64,000 nt of DNA from Devosia sp. SL43 (GCF_021729885.1 NZ_CP063401.1:3526501-3590500); one strand, 5' to 3'. Positions 1 to 7,721 are shown, numbered from the stretch's first letter. The notes: generated from the sequence alone by a model not told the origin. Program-made: numbers and translations.

Positions 1-92
1 TCGTGGCGGCAGCTGCCGTGCTGGTCCCGCTCTACTTCCGCCTCCGCGGCAAGGGCGCCATGCTGGCTTCAATGGCCAGCGACGAGGACTGA
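1..92 (+). CDS. C-terminal tail of a probable membrane transporter (partial)
   Basis: The third forward frame is open from base 3 to a TGA at 90-92 and gives 29 residues. They start with a hydrophobic stretch (VAAAAVLVPLYF), followed by a basic RLRGKG segment and a short acidic end (ASDED). This is how the last transmembrane helix and cytoplasmic tail of many major-facilitator or similar permeases look. The rest of the gene lies outside the window, so the family cannot be named. A palindromic repeat starts two bases after the stop. Confidence 0.55.
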   Translation, partial: VAAAAVLVPLYFRLRGKGAMLASMASDED

Positions 93-93
93 T

Positions 94-192
94 GCCACGA
101 CCTCGTGGTTCGACAAGCTCACCATGAGGTCTACTGCAAATGGGACACAACAGTAGACCTCATCCTGAGCCTGTCGAAGGACGAGGTCGTGC
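94..192. repeat. Intergenic palindromic repeat, family A (copy 1)
   Basis: The outer arms are GCCACGACCTCGT near 94-106 and ACGAGGTCGTG near 181-191. Inside them, ATGAGGTCTACTG (124-136) pairs with CAGTAGACCTCAT (151-163). Related copies lie at 22767-22840, 24098-24263 and 63504-63632. It fills the gap after the transporter stop. Transcribed, it would fold into one long hairpin. Confidence 0.8.
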
Positions 193-212
193 CCCAATGT
201 AGACAAAACAAA

Positions 213-242
213 GGCCCGGACGCCATCACTGGCGTCCGGGCC
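213..242 (-). terminator. Rho-independent terminator
   Basis: A perfect 13-bp stem, GGCCCGGACGCCA (213-225) and TGGCGTCCGGGCC (230-242), closes a 4-nt loop. On the minus strand it is followed by TTTGTTTTG, so it works best for minus-strand transcription, ending the transcript of the 56-residue protein gene. It may also act weakly on plus-strand transcripts. Confidence 0.8.
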
Positions 243-303
243 TTCTCACATTCAATCGACGACTCGGCGCTGCGTACAGGGAGGGAAACGCGTCGCCATT
301 ACG

Positions 304-341
304 TCGGACCAAAAAGTTCTCACTTTTTGGACGACTCCGAC
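304..341 (-). other. Strong hairpin in the 3' region of the 56-aa gene (possible 3'-UTR sRNA part)
   Basis: CCAAAAAGT (309-317) pairs with ACTTTTTGG (322-330) around a TCTC loop, and GTCGGA (304-309) pairs with TCCGAC (336-341) around that. Between this hairpin and the terminator at 213-242 the minus-strand transcript carries a C-rich run (TTTCCCTCCC). A smaller stem, GCTTCGGC/GCCGAAGC (361-379), precedes it. Hairpin, C-rich single strand and terminator is a common layout for small regulatory RNAs, but no family is recognised. Confidence 0.4.
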
Positions 342-399
342 AGCCAAGGAATTGAGCGCGGCTTCGGCAAAGCCGAAGCATCTAGCGCTCTCCAGACTA

Positions 400-570
400 C
401 TAGAGCTTACCGATCGAACGGAAAGCGCCAGGATCGATACCGAGGGCCTTGAGGTGCTTGGCCTTTGGAGCACGCCCACCCTCGACCGCGTTGGAGACGG
501 CAGCAGCACTGCCGAACACTTCCACGAAGGTACCAAGGGTCGCCAAGAAAGACTTGCGCGGGTTGCTCAT
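400..570 (-). CDS. Small conserved-looking protein, 56 aa, unknown function
   Basis: It starts at ATG 570 behind an AGAGGAAC Shine-Dalgarno sequence eight bases upstream and stops at TAG 400. The protein begins MSNPRKSFLATLGTFVEVFG, has an Ala/Val-rich middle, and ends with a basic stretch containing KHLKALGIDPGAF and IGKL. There is no signal peptide or clear membrane helix. The LGIDP tail recalls the 'DLGI(S/D)' ends of short Hyphomicrobiales proteins, but that likeness is weak and no function is claimed. It stands alone, with a structured 3' region and a good terminator about 160 bp downstream, as expected for a separately transcribed, abundant small gene. Confidence 0.65.
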   Translation of the reverse strand: MSNPRKSFLATLGTFVEVFGSAAAVSNAVEGGRAPKAKHLKALGIDPGAFRSIGKL

Positions 571-806
571 TTGCCAGTTCCTCTAAAGACCAGACCGAAT
601 TGCCGGGTCGCTTTCATGACTAGACAAATGGGCTCGATAGGCTGGTTGTGCTAGGGGCAAAACCACACGCCAGCTATGCGATTAGTGCGCATGTCGGTGT
701 CAAATTCCTAGAAAACGCCCGAATTTCCCCTGTAAGCTAAGACCTTTGTCCTATCCATGCGTCATGGGCATGGACGGATGCCCTTTGGAGAAGGATCTCT
801 GCCACG

Positions 807-3272
807 TCACGGCTTGGGCGAAACGATCTCTCCCCACGTATCCAGAAACCGCTTCCGCCGCTGCTGATCGAGCGACACCAGCAATGCCGGCCCCAGCGGG
901 ATCGGCTGAATCACACCCTTGCCCCGGGCCGCAATCGCCTCGCTCGTCCACTCGCCCTCGGCGCCAGTGACCACCGAGCCAAGCGCCGTCTGCCCGGCCG
1001 CGACAGCCTGTCCCGCCGGCGACAGCGCAAAATCGACGAAAGCCTTGCCCAGGTCAGGGTAGGGCGCATCCCTGGGGATCAGCATCGATCGCGTCAGCAC
1101 CAGCACGTAATCGTCCGGCACCACGATCTCGATATTGGCTCCCGCTGCCTTGCGCGCAAACGCATACGAACCCAGCACATTATAGCCCAGCGCCAGCGAC
1201 CCATCGGCTACCCCGTTGAGAATGGCCGGGCTAGACCCCGAGAACTGCGCATTGACCCGCCCGAACGCCGCCGCCAGGCGCCAGAAGTTCGACGAGATCA
1301 CCTGGTCTTGCGCCGCCAGCAGATAGCCCACACCCGAAACCGCAATGTCATAGGTCGCGATCAACCCGCGAAACCGCTCGGTCTGCGTCTCCAACATCTC
1401 CGCCAGCCGCAGATGCGTGCGCGGCACCTCGTCGGCACTGATCCGATCCGGATTGTAGATGATGACAGCCGGTTCGAACGTGAAGCCGAACACTTCGTTG
1501 CGCCAGTGCGCCCAGTCCGGCAGTCCGCCGAGATGGGGGCTATCATAGGCCAGCGCATAGCCATCATTGGCGAGCTTGATTTGCAGGTCCGACGCTGAGC
1601 TGATCAGCAGGTCCGGCTTCGGCTCCATGTCACCGGCCAGGTAGCGCTGATAGAGCGGCAGAGAGTCCGTCTCCTCGTAGACAACGGTCACGTCCGGCCG
1701 GATCGCCTGGAACCCGGCTATGAACTGGGCGAACAGCGGCGTGTCCGTCACCCCGACAATGGTCAGCACCGTATTGCTGCTGCCATCCAAGGCCGGGTAG
1801 CTGGTCGATACCGCCCGCGCATCGTCGGTCCCCGCCACCAGCAGGCACACGACCAGCGCCGCCAGCGAGCCCAAGGCCTTGCGCAACTGCTCCACCTTCG
1901 GATTGCGCCCCACCGTCGGCAGGTCGATCTCCACCACCAGCCCCCCACCGGTCCTATCCTGTAGCCGCAACGCACCGCGATGCGCTTCCACCACCCGCTT
2001 GACGATGGACAGACCCAGCCCCGATCCCACCGCCGAACCGCTTGCCGCGCCGCGCTTGAAGCGCTCCAGCACCAGCGGCTTCTCGCTGTCGGTAATGCCG
2101 GGCCCGCGATCGCTCACTGCCAGCCGCATCATCCCGCCCTCGACACTGCCGCCGATTTCCACCGGCCCATCCGAATAGACCAGCGCATTGTCCACCACAT
2201 TGCGCATCATCTCGCGCAACGCCACGCGATCCCCACGCACTTGCGCTTCGGCCACAGCCTCGGGCAGGTTCACCACCAGCCGTCCCGCCTGGTCTGGGTC
2301 GAGCCGCTGCCGCACTTCGTCCACCACTAGGCCGAACGCGGTCGTGTCGCTCTCCTGGTTTTCCAGCCGATGCGAGATCGTCGCTTCCATCAGCAATTGG
2401 CTGACCAACTGACTGGCCTGCACCGCGCCCTGATGGATTCGCCCCACCCGCGCCCGCAGCGCCGCTGGATCCTGTTCGTCCATCGCCACTTCGGCTTGCG
2501 CCCGCAGCGAGGCCAGCGGCGTCCGCACCTCATGCGCCGCCTCGGCCACCAACCCTGTCACCCGCTCCATCGCGCTGCCCAGCCGCGCCATGAAGGCATT
2601 GAGCCCGCTCACCAGGTGGCTGACCTCCACCGGCACCGGCACGTCCACCGGCGACAGATCGTCCGGCGCCCGCCCGCGCAGCTCCTGCTCCAACTGGTAG
2701 AGCGGGGCAAACATGCGGCCGATGCCAAACCACACCAGCGCCACCGCCAGCAGCGTCAGGGCAATCACCGGCACGATGGCATTGGAGAGGATTTCCCCCG
2801 CCAGCGCCTCGCGCTCGGTCTGAGTCTCGGCCACATGGATGGTCACCCAGTCGGCGTCGCCGCCCGACGACGTCAACCGCCCGACGCTCGCCACCCGCAC
2901 CAGCTCGCCGCGATACATCGTATCGGCAAAAACCGGCCCCGCCGATATCAGCTCCGGCAGTTCCGCCGACAGGTCCTCATATCCCGTCACCGCTCGGCCG
3001 CTTGGGTCTTCGACGGCGTAGAACACCCGATCGCGCCCGGAAAACATGCCGAATGAGGCAAATGGCAGTTCGACAATGACGGTATCGTCCTCCACCTGCA
3101 CCGCCCCGGCAATCGTCAGTGCCGACGCTGCCAGCAATCGGTCAAACGCCCGGTCTGCGGCCCTTTCGGCATAGTCCCGGATGAACACGATCAGGATTAC
3201 CGCCGCCGCCAGCAGCAGGGCGAGCGCGAGCGCGACGATGCGTCGGCGAATGGAGAAGGATCTAGCCGCCAT
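807..3272 (-). CDS. TctE-like sensor histidine kinase fused to a periplasmic solute-binding protein
   Basis: The 821-residue protein starts at ATG 3272, overlapping the response regulator stop by 11 nt. In order it has TM1 (about 12-32), a periplasmic sensor region (33-165, 2CSK_N-like), TM2 (about 166-190), a HAMP-like linker, a HisKA helix with EAAHEVRTPLASL (His 247), and an HATPase_c domain with N-box NVVDNAL, G1 DRGPGI and G2 GSGLGLSI. A further hydrophobic segment (467-480) ending in ARA then leads into a roughly 330-residue binding protein of the Fe(III)/AfuA-like type. TctE-type kinases often have a binding protein as a separate neighbour; here both are in one frame. Topology puts kinase in the cytoplasm and binding domain in the periplasm. 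A lost stop codon or an internal start near 1895 (GTG) is possible. Confidence 0.85.
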   Translation of the reverse strand: MAARSFSIRRRIVALALALLLAAAVILIVFIRDYAERAADRAFDRLLAASALTIAGAVQVEDDTVIVELPFASFGMFSGRDRVFYAVEDPSGRAVTGYEDLSAELPELISAGPVFADTMYRGELVRVASVGRLTSSGGDADWVTIHVAETQTEREALAGEILSNAIVPVIALTLLAVALVWFGIGRMFAPLYQLEQELRGRAPDDLSPVDVPVPVEVSHLVSGLNAFMARLGSAMERVTGLVAEAAHEVRTPLASLRAQAEVAMDEQDPAALRARVGRIHQGAVQASQLVSQLLMEATISHRLENQESDTTAFGLVVDEVRQRLDPDQAGRLVVNLPEAVAEAQVRGDRVALREMMRNVVDNALVYSDGPVEIGGSVEGGMMRLAVSDRGPGITDSEKPLVLERFKRGAASGSAVGSGLGLSIVKRVVEAHRGALRLQDRTGGGLVVEIDLPTVGRNPKVEQLRKALGSLAALVVCLLVAGTDDARAVSTSYPALDGSSNTVLTIVGVTDTPLFAQFIAGFQAIRPDVTVVYEETDSLPLYQRYLAGDMEPKPDLLISSASDLQIKLANDGYALAYDSPHLGGLPDWAHWRNEVFGFTFEPAVIIYNPDRISADEVPRTHLRLAEMLETQTERFRGLIATYDIAVSGVGYLLAAQDQVISSNFWRLAAAFGRVNAQFSGSSPAILNGVADGSLALGYNVLGSYAFARKAAGANIEIVVPDDYVLVLTRSMLIPRDAPYPDLGKAFVDFALSPAGQAVAAGQTALGSVVTGAEGEWTSEAIAARGKGVIQPIPLGPALLVSLDQQRRKRFLDTWGEIVSPKP

Positions 3273-3936
3273 GCGGCGCCCGCACCACATAGCCGACGCC
3301 ACGCACGGTGCCGATCTCGATATCCGCGGCTTCCAACTTCTTGCGCAGGCGGGAGATGTGCAATTCCAAGGCGTTGACCGATACCGCTTCGTCGAAATTG
3401 AACAGCTGGTTCATCAACCGCTCCTTGGGCACCACCCTTCCGACATGGGTGACGAGGATTTCCAGCAGCCGGAACTCGCGCCGTCCCAGCTCCAGCGACT
3501 TGCCGCCGATACTGGCATTGAGCCCCGCCAGGTCCATTTCGAGGTTGCCGACAGCAAGCATGCTGGAGGTCTGGCCGCCCGTGCGTCGGATCAGCGCCCG
3601 CAATCGCGCTTCGAGCTCGCGCAGGTCGAACGGCTTGACCAGATAGTCGTCGGCTCCAAGGTCGAGAAGGCTCACCTTGTCGTCGATTTCCGAACGGGCC
3701 GTGATGACCAGAATGGGCGCCGAAAACTTGCGCCGCCGCAATTCGGCGATCAAGCCGATGCCGTCGCGATTGGGCAGCATCAGGTCGAGCGCCACCGCAT
3801 CGAAATCGTCGCCTTCGGCCGCCGACACCACATCATTGCCGTCGCGCACCCATTCCACCGAATGGCCGGCGCTGCGCAGGCGTTTCTCGATCGCCTCGCC
3901 CAGGTCTTCATTGTCTTCGACGAGCAGGATTCGCAT
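3262..3936 (-). CDS. OmpR-family response regulator (TctD-like)
   Basis: This 224-residue protein has an N-terminal receiver domain (about 1-115) with acidic pocket E7/D8, phospho-acceptor D51 in ALDLMLP, and the conserved Lys in LVKPFD. The C-terminal winged helix (about 125-222) ends in TVRGVGYVVR, typical of OmpR/PhoB proteins. It is the first gene of a two-gene operon with the kinase/binding-protein fusion. In the TctD/TctE family such pairs switch on uptake of tricarboxylates or similar solutes; the target here is not visible. An orphan Bug/TctC binding-protein gene lies at 33269, too far away to assume it is a target. Confidence 0.93.
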   Translation of the reverse strand: MRILLVEDNEDLGEAIEKRLRSAGHSVEWVRDGNDVVSAAEGDDFDAVALDLMLPNRDGIGLIAELRRRKFSAPILVITARSEIDDKVSLLDLGADDYLVKPFDLRELEARLRALIRRTGGQTSSMLAVGNLEMDLAGLNASIGGKSLELGRREFRLLEILVTHVGRVVPKERLMNQLFNFDEAVSVNALELHISRLRKKLEAADIEIGTVRGVGYVVRAPHGG

Positions 3937-3986
3937 CGGCGCCGGTTTCTCCCCGGTGCCACACTAAGGATTTGGTCTGCCCCTGT

Positions 3987-4151
3987 CTAAAGGAGAGTGG
4001 TCATCATTGCCGCGGCAATGGCGACAATGCCGAAAGCCGCGATGGTCGCAGCCAGCGCCATGGACTGTGCCCGCTGCACATGTCCCGCCGTTCGCGCTCT
4101 GCGCTTGATGTCGCTGATATCGCGCTGGTCGTGTGTATCAAGGTTGGCCAT
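3987..4151 (-). CDS. Small single-pass membrane protein, 54 aa
   Basis: ATG 4151 follows a GAGGGG Shine-Dalgarno sequence about ten bases upstream; the stop is TAG 3987. The N-terminal half is polar and charged (MANLDTHDQRDISDIKRRAR), and the C-terminal half is one hydrophobic helix (MALAATIAAFGIVAIAAAMM). This suggests a cytoplasmic head with a C-terminal anchor. It ends 51 bp before the start of the response regulator on the same strand, so the two could share a transcript. No family is recognised. Confidence 0.6.
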   Translation of the reverse strand: MANLDTHDQRDISDIKRRARTAGHVQRAQSMALAATIAAFGIVAIAAAMMTTLL

Positions 4152-4311
4152 AAAACAGTCCCCTCAGCCTGCCGATCTCTCGGATCGGACATTCCTGGGC
4201 AGCCGCGCTTGCGCTGTTTCTCACCCGCAGGACGAAGGGTAATCCCGCACCCGTCCGCCACGAATGCGATCCTCGAAATGCAGTTAATTTACATAAAATC
4301 CCACAGTTGCT

Positions 4312-4329
4312 CATCTTGTATGGAAGATG
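4312..4329. promoter_or_regulatory. Palindromic operator candidate upstream of uxaC
   Basis: CATCTT (4312-4317) and AAGATG (4324-4329) form a perfect inverted repeat around GTATGG, 38 bp upstream of the chosen uxaC start and next to an AT-rich stretch (TTAATTTACATAAAAT) that could hold the promoter. The size fits a GntR-family site, the usual regulator type for uronate genes. No such regulator gene is in the window. Confidence 0.4.
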
Positions 4330-4366
4330 ATTGATCTCCCCCGCGGATCATGGCAAAACCGGCTCC

Positions 4367-5773
4367 ATGACCCATCTGCATCCAGACCGCCTGTTCCCCG
4401 CTTCTGAGCCCGCCCAGTCCATCGCGCGCGAGCTCTATCCCGAGGTCCGCGACCTGCCGCTGATCTGCCCGCATGGGCATACCGATCCGGCCTGGTTTGC
4501 GCAGAATGGCCGCTTTTCCGATCCGGCGGCGCTGTTTCTCACGCCCGACCACTACGTGCTCCGCATGCTGCGCAGCCGGGGCCTGAGCTACGACGATCTC
4601 GGCGTGCCGCGTAAGGATGGCAAGCCCGTCGCCAAGGGCAGGGATGCCTGGCGCCTGTTGGCCGCCAATTATCATCTCTTCGCCGGCACCCCGTCCAAGA
4701 CCTGGATCGACCATTCGCTCGACTGGGCCTTCGGCATCAAGGACGAGCTGTCGCCCGAAACCGCTGACGCCATCTACGACACCATCGACGCCGCTATCGC
4801 GACGCCCGGCATGTTGCCGCGTGCTATCCTCGACAAGGCCAAGGTGGAGGTCATCACCACCACCGAATTCGCCCTCGATGACCTCAAGCATCACCAGTCG
4901 ATGGAGGCCGACGGCTATCTCGGCCGGGTCCGCACCACCTATCGCCCCGACGATGTGACCAATCCGGAGCGTGTAGGCTGGATCGACCGGATCAAGCAGT
5001 TTGCCGACATCACCGGGGAAAACATCACCACCTGGAACGGCCTGCTCAACGCCCACCGTAAGCGCCGCGAGTATTTCCGCCGCTTCGGCGCCGTCGCCAC
5101 CGACCATGGCATACCCACCGCCCAGACCGCCGACCTCGCCCCGATCGACAAGCAGACACTGCTCGATCGCCTGCTCACCGGCCAGTACAGCGCCGAAGAT
5201 GCCGACCTGTTCCGCGCTCAGATGATGACCGAGATGGCGGGCCTGTCGGTCGAAGACGGGCTGGTGATGCAGGTCCATGCTGGCGCGCGCCGCAACATGG
5301 ATCCGTCGCTGCTGGCCGAGCGCGGCACCGATCTCGGCGGCGATATTCCCAGCCGGGTGAACTATGTCGATGGCCTGCAGCCGCTGCTGGCCCGCTTCGG
5401 CAACGAGCCCAATTTCCGCATCATCGCCTTCACGCTGGACGAGACTAACTATGCTCGCGAACTGGCGCCGATGGCCGGCTTCTGGCCCTCGCTGATGGTC
5501 GGTCCGCCCTGGTGGTTCCACGATAGCCCGCAGGGCATTCGCCGCTACCTCGACCAGATGGTCGAAAGCGGCGGCTTCTACAATCTGGCCGGTTTCAACG
5601 ACGACACCCGCGCGCTGCTCTCCATCCCCGCCCGCCACGACGTCTGGCGCCGTGAAGTCTGCGGCTTTTTGGGGCGCTGGGTGGGGGAGAACCGGATCAG
5701 CAAATCGACCGCGCGGGAAGTAGCCAAGCACCTGAGCTACCAGGCGGCGAAGGATGCGTACAAGCTGGGTTAG
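4367..5773 (+). CDS. uxaC: Uronate (glucuronate) isomerase
   Basis: UxaC interconverts D-glucuronate and D-fructuronate (or galacturonate and tagaturonate), the first step of hexuronate breakdown in the cytoplasm. The 468-residue length is normal for the amidohydrolase-fold family. Near the N-terminus CPHGHTDPAWF carries the HxH metal pair. Other family-like stretches include ITTTEFALDDLKHH, the VHAGARRN segment, and NLAGFNDDTRALLSIPARHD with WRREVCGFLG near the end. ATG 4367 was chosen because family members begin close to the LHPDRLFP motif; a TTG at 4331 would add 12 unlikely residues. It stands alone: no uxuB, uxuA or kdgK is nearby. A likely operator sits just upstream. Confidence 0.95.
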   Translation: MTHLHPDRLFPASEPAQSIARELYPEVRDLPLICPHGHTDPAWFAQNGRFSDPAALFLTPDHYVLRMLRSRGLSYDDLGVPRKDGKPVAKGRDAWRLLAANYHLFAGTPSKTWIDHSLDWAFGIKDELSPETADAIYDTIDAAIATPGMLPRAILDKAKVEVITTTEFALDDLKHHQSMEADGYLGRVRTTYRPDDVTNPERVGWIDRIKQFADITGENITTWNGLLNAHRKRREYFRRFGAVATDHGIPTAQTADLAPIDKQTLLDRLLTGQYSAEDADLFRAQMMTEMAGLSVEDGLVMQVHAGARRNMDPSLLAERGTDLGGDIPSRVNYVDGLQPLLARFGNEPNFRIIAFTLDETNYARELAPMAGFWPSLMVGPPWWFHDSPQGIRRYLDQMVESGGFYNLAGFNDDTRALLSIPARHDVWRREVCGFLGRWVGENRISKSTAREVAKHLSYQAAKDAYKLG

Positions 5774-5789
5774 GGCCTGGAGTGGAGTT

Positions 5790-5922
5790 CACCCTCCCCT
5801 TGCGGGGAGGGTAGTGCAGCTAGGCCGGAGGCCTTAGCGGAACTAGGGTGGGGGTTCGAGAGCCCCGATATCCGGGCCAAACCACCCCCCACCCTTGATC
5901 CCTCCCCGCCAGGGGGAGGGTG
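5790..5922. repeat. Intergenic GC-rich palindrome, CCCTCCCC family (copy 1)
   Basis: The ends are inverted: CACCCTCCCC at 5790-5799 and GGGGAGGGTG at 5913-5922. Each end also has its own small hairpin, as in CCCTCCCCTTGCGGGGAGGG. The middle holds a second stretch (CTAGGGTGGGGGTT against the later CCACCCTTGAT) that can pair partly. Elements with the same type of end occur at 37710-37887, 52808-52982 and 62073-62191. It follows the uxaC stop by 16 bp and could act as its terminator. Confidence 0.7.
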
Positions 5923-5949
5923 TCGACTGAAACACTCAGCCGCAAAATC

Positions 5950-6126
5950 TCAAGGCGACTTCCACAGCACCATCAGCACGATCACCACGCCGGTCACCAG
6001 CAGCACCAGCAGTCCACTAAGCCCGTTCAGCACCTGCTTGCCCAGTGTCGGATGCGCCTCGTCGGCGGCGATGATGTCTGAGAGTCGCGCCGGTTCACGC
6101 CGGTCGTCATAAGGTTGATGCGTCAT
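5950..6126 (-). CDS. Small single-pass membrane protein, 58 aa
   Basis: ATG 6126 lies nine bases after a strong GGGAGG site; the stop is TGA 5950. The N-terminal part is charged (MTHQPYDDRREPARLSDIIA), a short linker EAHPTLGKQVLNGL follows, and the C-terminal part is a Leu/Val-rich helix (GLLVLLVTGVVIVLMVLW) before KSP. It is probably a C-tail-anchored inner-membrane protein. It runs away from the APH-type gene across a 208-bp gap that holds a possible two-part hairpin (6189-6227). No family is recognised. Confidence 0.65.
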   Translation of the reverse strand: MTHQPYDDRREPARLSDIIAADEAHPTLGKQVLNGLSGLLVLLVTGVVIVLMVLWKSP

Positions 6127-6334
6127 CGAAAGGCCTCCCTGTCAGGTCCTTGCTTGCCGTTCGATGATGCTGCGCCGTCAAATGTAACCAACCCTTTCCG
6201 CCCAAGGTCTTCTTGGCCATAGGGTTGCCATCCCCCCAACCGGCAGGCTTACCCACCCGTTACCGCCACCGTTTCATCAACATTTCGGGCAATGGCAGCT
6301 AGCGCTGTCGAAACGCAGCGCGCCTTCTGCTCTA

Positions 6335-7192
6335 ATGAACGCCATGATGAATCAGTCGCCCGTTGAAACCGCGCTCAGCCGCGCCCTCATTCGCTGGTCC
6401 CTGACCAAGTCCACGCCGGTTGCGGAAACGCCGACCAGCTGGATTTTTCGCGTCGAGCAGAACGGTCGCAACTTCGCGGCGCTGAAGATACTGAAGGCCC
6501 ATGAGACCGAGGAACGCCGTGGCTCCATGCTGCTCAACTGGTATGGCGGGGAGGGTGCCGCCACTGTCTTCGACATGCATGGCGACACCATTTTCATGGA
6601 ATGGCTCGACGGGGGTACGCTGGGTGACCCCGTGCGGGCAGGCAAGGACGACGAGGGCACCATCGCTATCGCCACCGTCGTTGCCAGCCTCCATCGGCCG
6701 CGCGCCGATGTGCCCGAAGGTCTTCTACCGCTTCGCGAGCGCTTCCAGACGCTGTTCGATACCGATGTCCGCGTTTGGCCGCAGACGGCGCGCGACCTCT
6801 ACGCTCGCGCCAGCGGCATCGCGTTCAAGCTGTTCGATCGCCCGAGCGCGCAGATTCCGCTGCATGGGGATATCCACCACGACAATATCCTGAGCTCCGA
6901 CCGCGGTTGGTTGGCGATCGACCCCAAGGGCCTCATCGGCGATCCTGCCTATGATCTGGCCAATGTGTTCATCAATCCCAAGGGTGCGGCGCACCTCGCG
7001 GTCGATCCGCGCCGGATTGCCGCTCGCGCCGACATTCTGTCTGAACGCTTGCCTTATGGGCGCAAGCGCATACTGGGTTGGGCCGCAGCGCATGCGGCAC
7101 TATCGGCCTGCTGGGAGCTCGCCGGTGGCAATCCCATCACCCACCAACTCGCCTGCCTGCCGCATCTTCTCAGCGCCTACGACCAGGCCTAG
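6335..7192 (+). CDS. APH(6)/hydroxyurea-type small-molecule phosphotransferase
   Basis: This 285-residue kinase-like protein has the aminoglycoside-phosphotransferase catalytic loop LHGDIHHDNIL (Asp as base) and the metal-binding IDPKGLIGDPAYDLANVF stretch, which match the streptomycin 6-kinase/hydroxyurea kinase group. An N-lobe Lys is seen in FAALKILK, and an FMEWLDGG stretch lies at the hinge. Such enzymes move the ATP gamma-phosphate to a hydroxyl of streptomycin-like compounds. Chromosomal copies are common in soil bacteria and often confer no clinical resistance, so the substrate is open. No Shine-Dalgarno sequence is clear; starts at 6335, 6344 or 6347 are all possible. The CAP lipoprotein gene follows 13 bp later and is probably co-transcribed. 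Confidence 0.85.
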   Translation: MNAMMNQSPVETALSRALIRWSLTKSTPVAETPTSWIFRVEQNGRNFAALKILKAHETEERRGSMLLNWYGGEGAATVFDMHGDTIFMEWLDGGTLGDPVRAGKDDEGTIAIATVVASLHRPRADVPEGLLPLRERFQTLFDTDVRVWPQTARDLYARASGIAFKLFDRPSAQIPLHGDIHHDNILSSDRGWLAIDPKGLIGDPAYDLANVFINPKGAAHLAVDPRRIAARADILSERLPYGRKRILGWAAAHAALSACWELAGGNPITHQLACLPHLLSAYDQA

Positions 7193-7205
7193 TCTCGGAT
7201 CGATC

Positions 7206-7706
7206 ATGCTCAAGACGACCCGCCGTTCCTTCCTGATCCTCGCCTCCGCCGCGATGCTCTCGGCCTGCGCCTCCACCATTCCCGTCCTGCCAAAGGGCGG
7301 CAGTTCGCCGGAAACGCTGACCGACGGCGAAATTCTCGCCGCCATCAATGCGGTGCGCAAGGCCAACGGCGCCCCGGCCTGGTCCTACAACCAGCGGCTC
7401 GAAGACGCTGCCCGTGCTCAGGCCCGCTTGATGGCGCAAAAGGATACGCTGAGCCACGATCTCGGCGTCACCCTGCGCCAGCGCGTCACGTCAGCCGGCT
7501 ATCTCGGCGCCGTGGGCGAGAACGTCGCCAAGGGCTACACGAATTTGCAGGACGCCATCGAAGGCTGGATGAATTCGTCGGGGCACCGGTCGACGTTGCT
7601 GAATGGCAAGTTCGTAGAGTTCGGCCTGGCGGTAGCACGCAGTCCAAGCGGAAAACTGTACTGGGCGATGATTGCGGGTGGCAGTTTCCAGGCGTGGATT
7701 GGGTAG
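7206..7706 (+). CDS. CAP-domain (SCP/PR1-like) lipoprotein
   Basis: The 166-residue product starts with a basic n-region (MLKTTRRSF), a hydrophobic stretch and the lipobox LSAC (Cys 21), so it should be a lipoprotein. The mature part is a CAP/CRISP domain: NAVRKANGAPAWSYNQRLEDAA, the His of TLSHD, GENVAKGY, and WMNSSGHRSTLLN near the end. Bacterial CAP proteins are secreted or envelope-bound with unclear activity. ATG 7206 is 13 bp after the kinase stop. The frame is open further upstream, but only this start gives the lipoprotein signal. A 110-bp inverted repeat begins 16 bp after the stop. Confidence 0.9.
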   Translation: MLKTTRRSFLILASAAMLSACASTIPVLPKGGSSPETLTDGEILAAINAVRKANGAPAWSYNQRLEDAARAQARLMAQKDTLSHDLGVTLRQRVTSAGYLGAVGENVAKGYTNLQDAIEGWMNSSGHRSTLLNGKFVEFGLAVARSPSGKLYWAMIAGGSFQAWIG

Positions 7707-7721
7707 TCGGGAAGGTAGTCA

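Noticed and set aside
93..247. Small protein gene at 105-452 on the plus strand
   Set aside because: It reads through a palindromic repeat and a terminator, without a ribosome site.
807..3272. Frameshift as cause of the kinase/binding-protein fusion
   Set aside because: The frame is continuous with normal codon use across the join, and both domains are complete. An error cannot be excluded without reads, so it is kept as a refutation test.
4289..5731. Long minus-strand open frame of 480 codons opposite uxaC
   Set aside because: It mirrors uxaC almost exactly, has no recognisable domain and results from the high GC3 of the real gene.
6335..7192. Acquired aminoglycoside resistance gene on a mobile element
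   Set aside because: Codon use matches the chromosome and there is no integron, insertion sequence or direct repeat around it.
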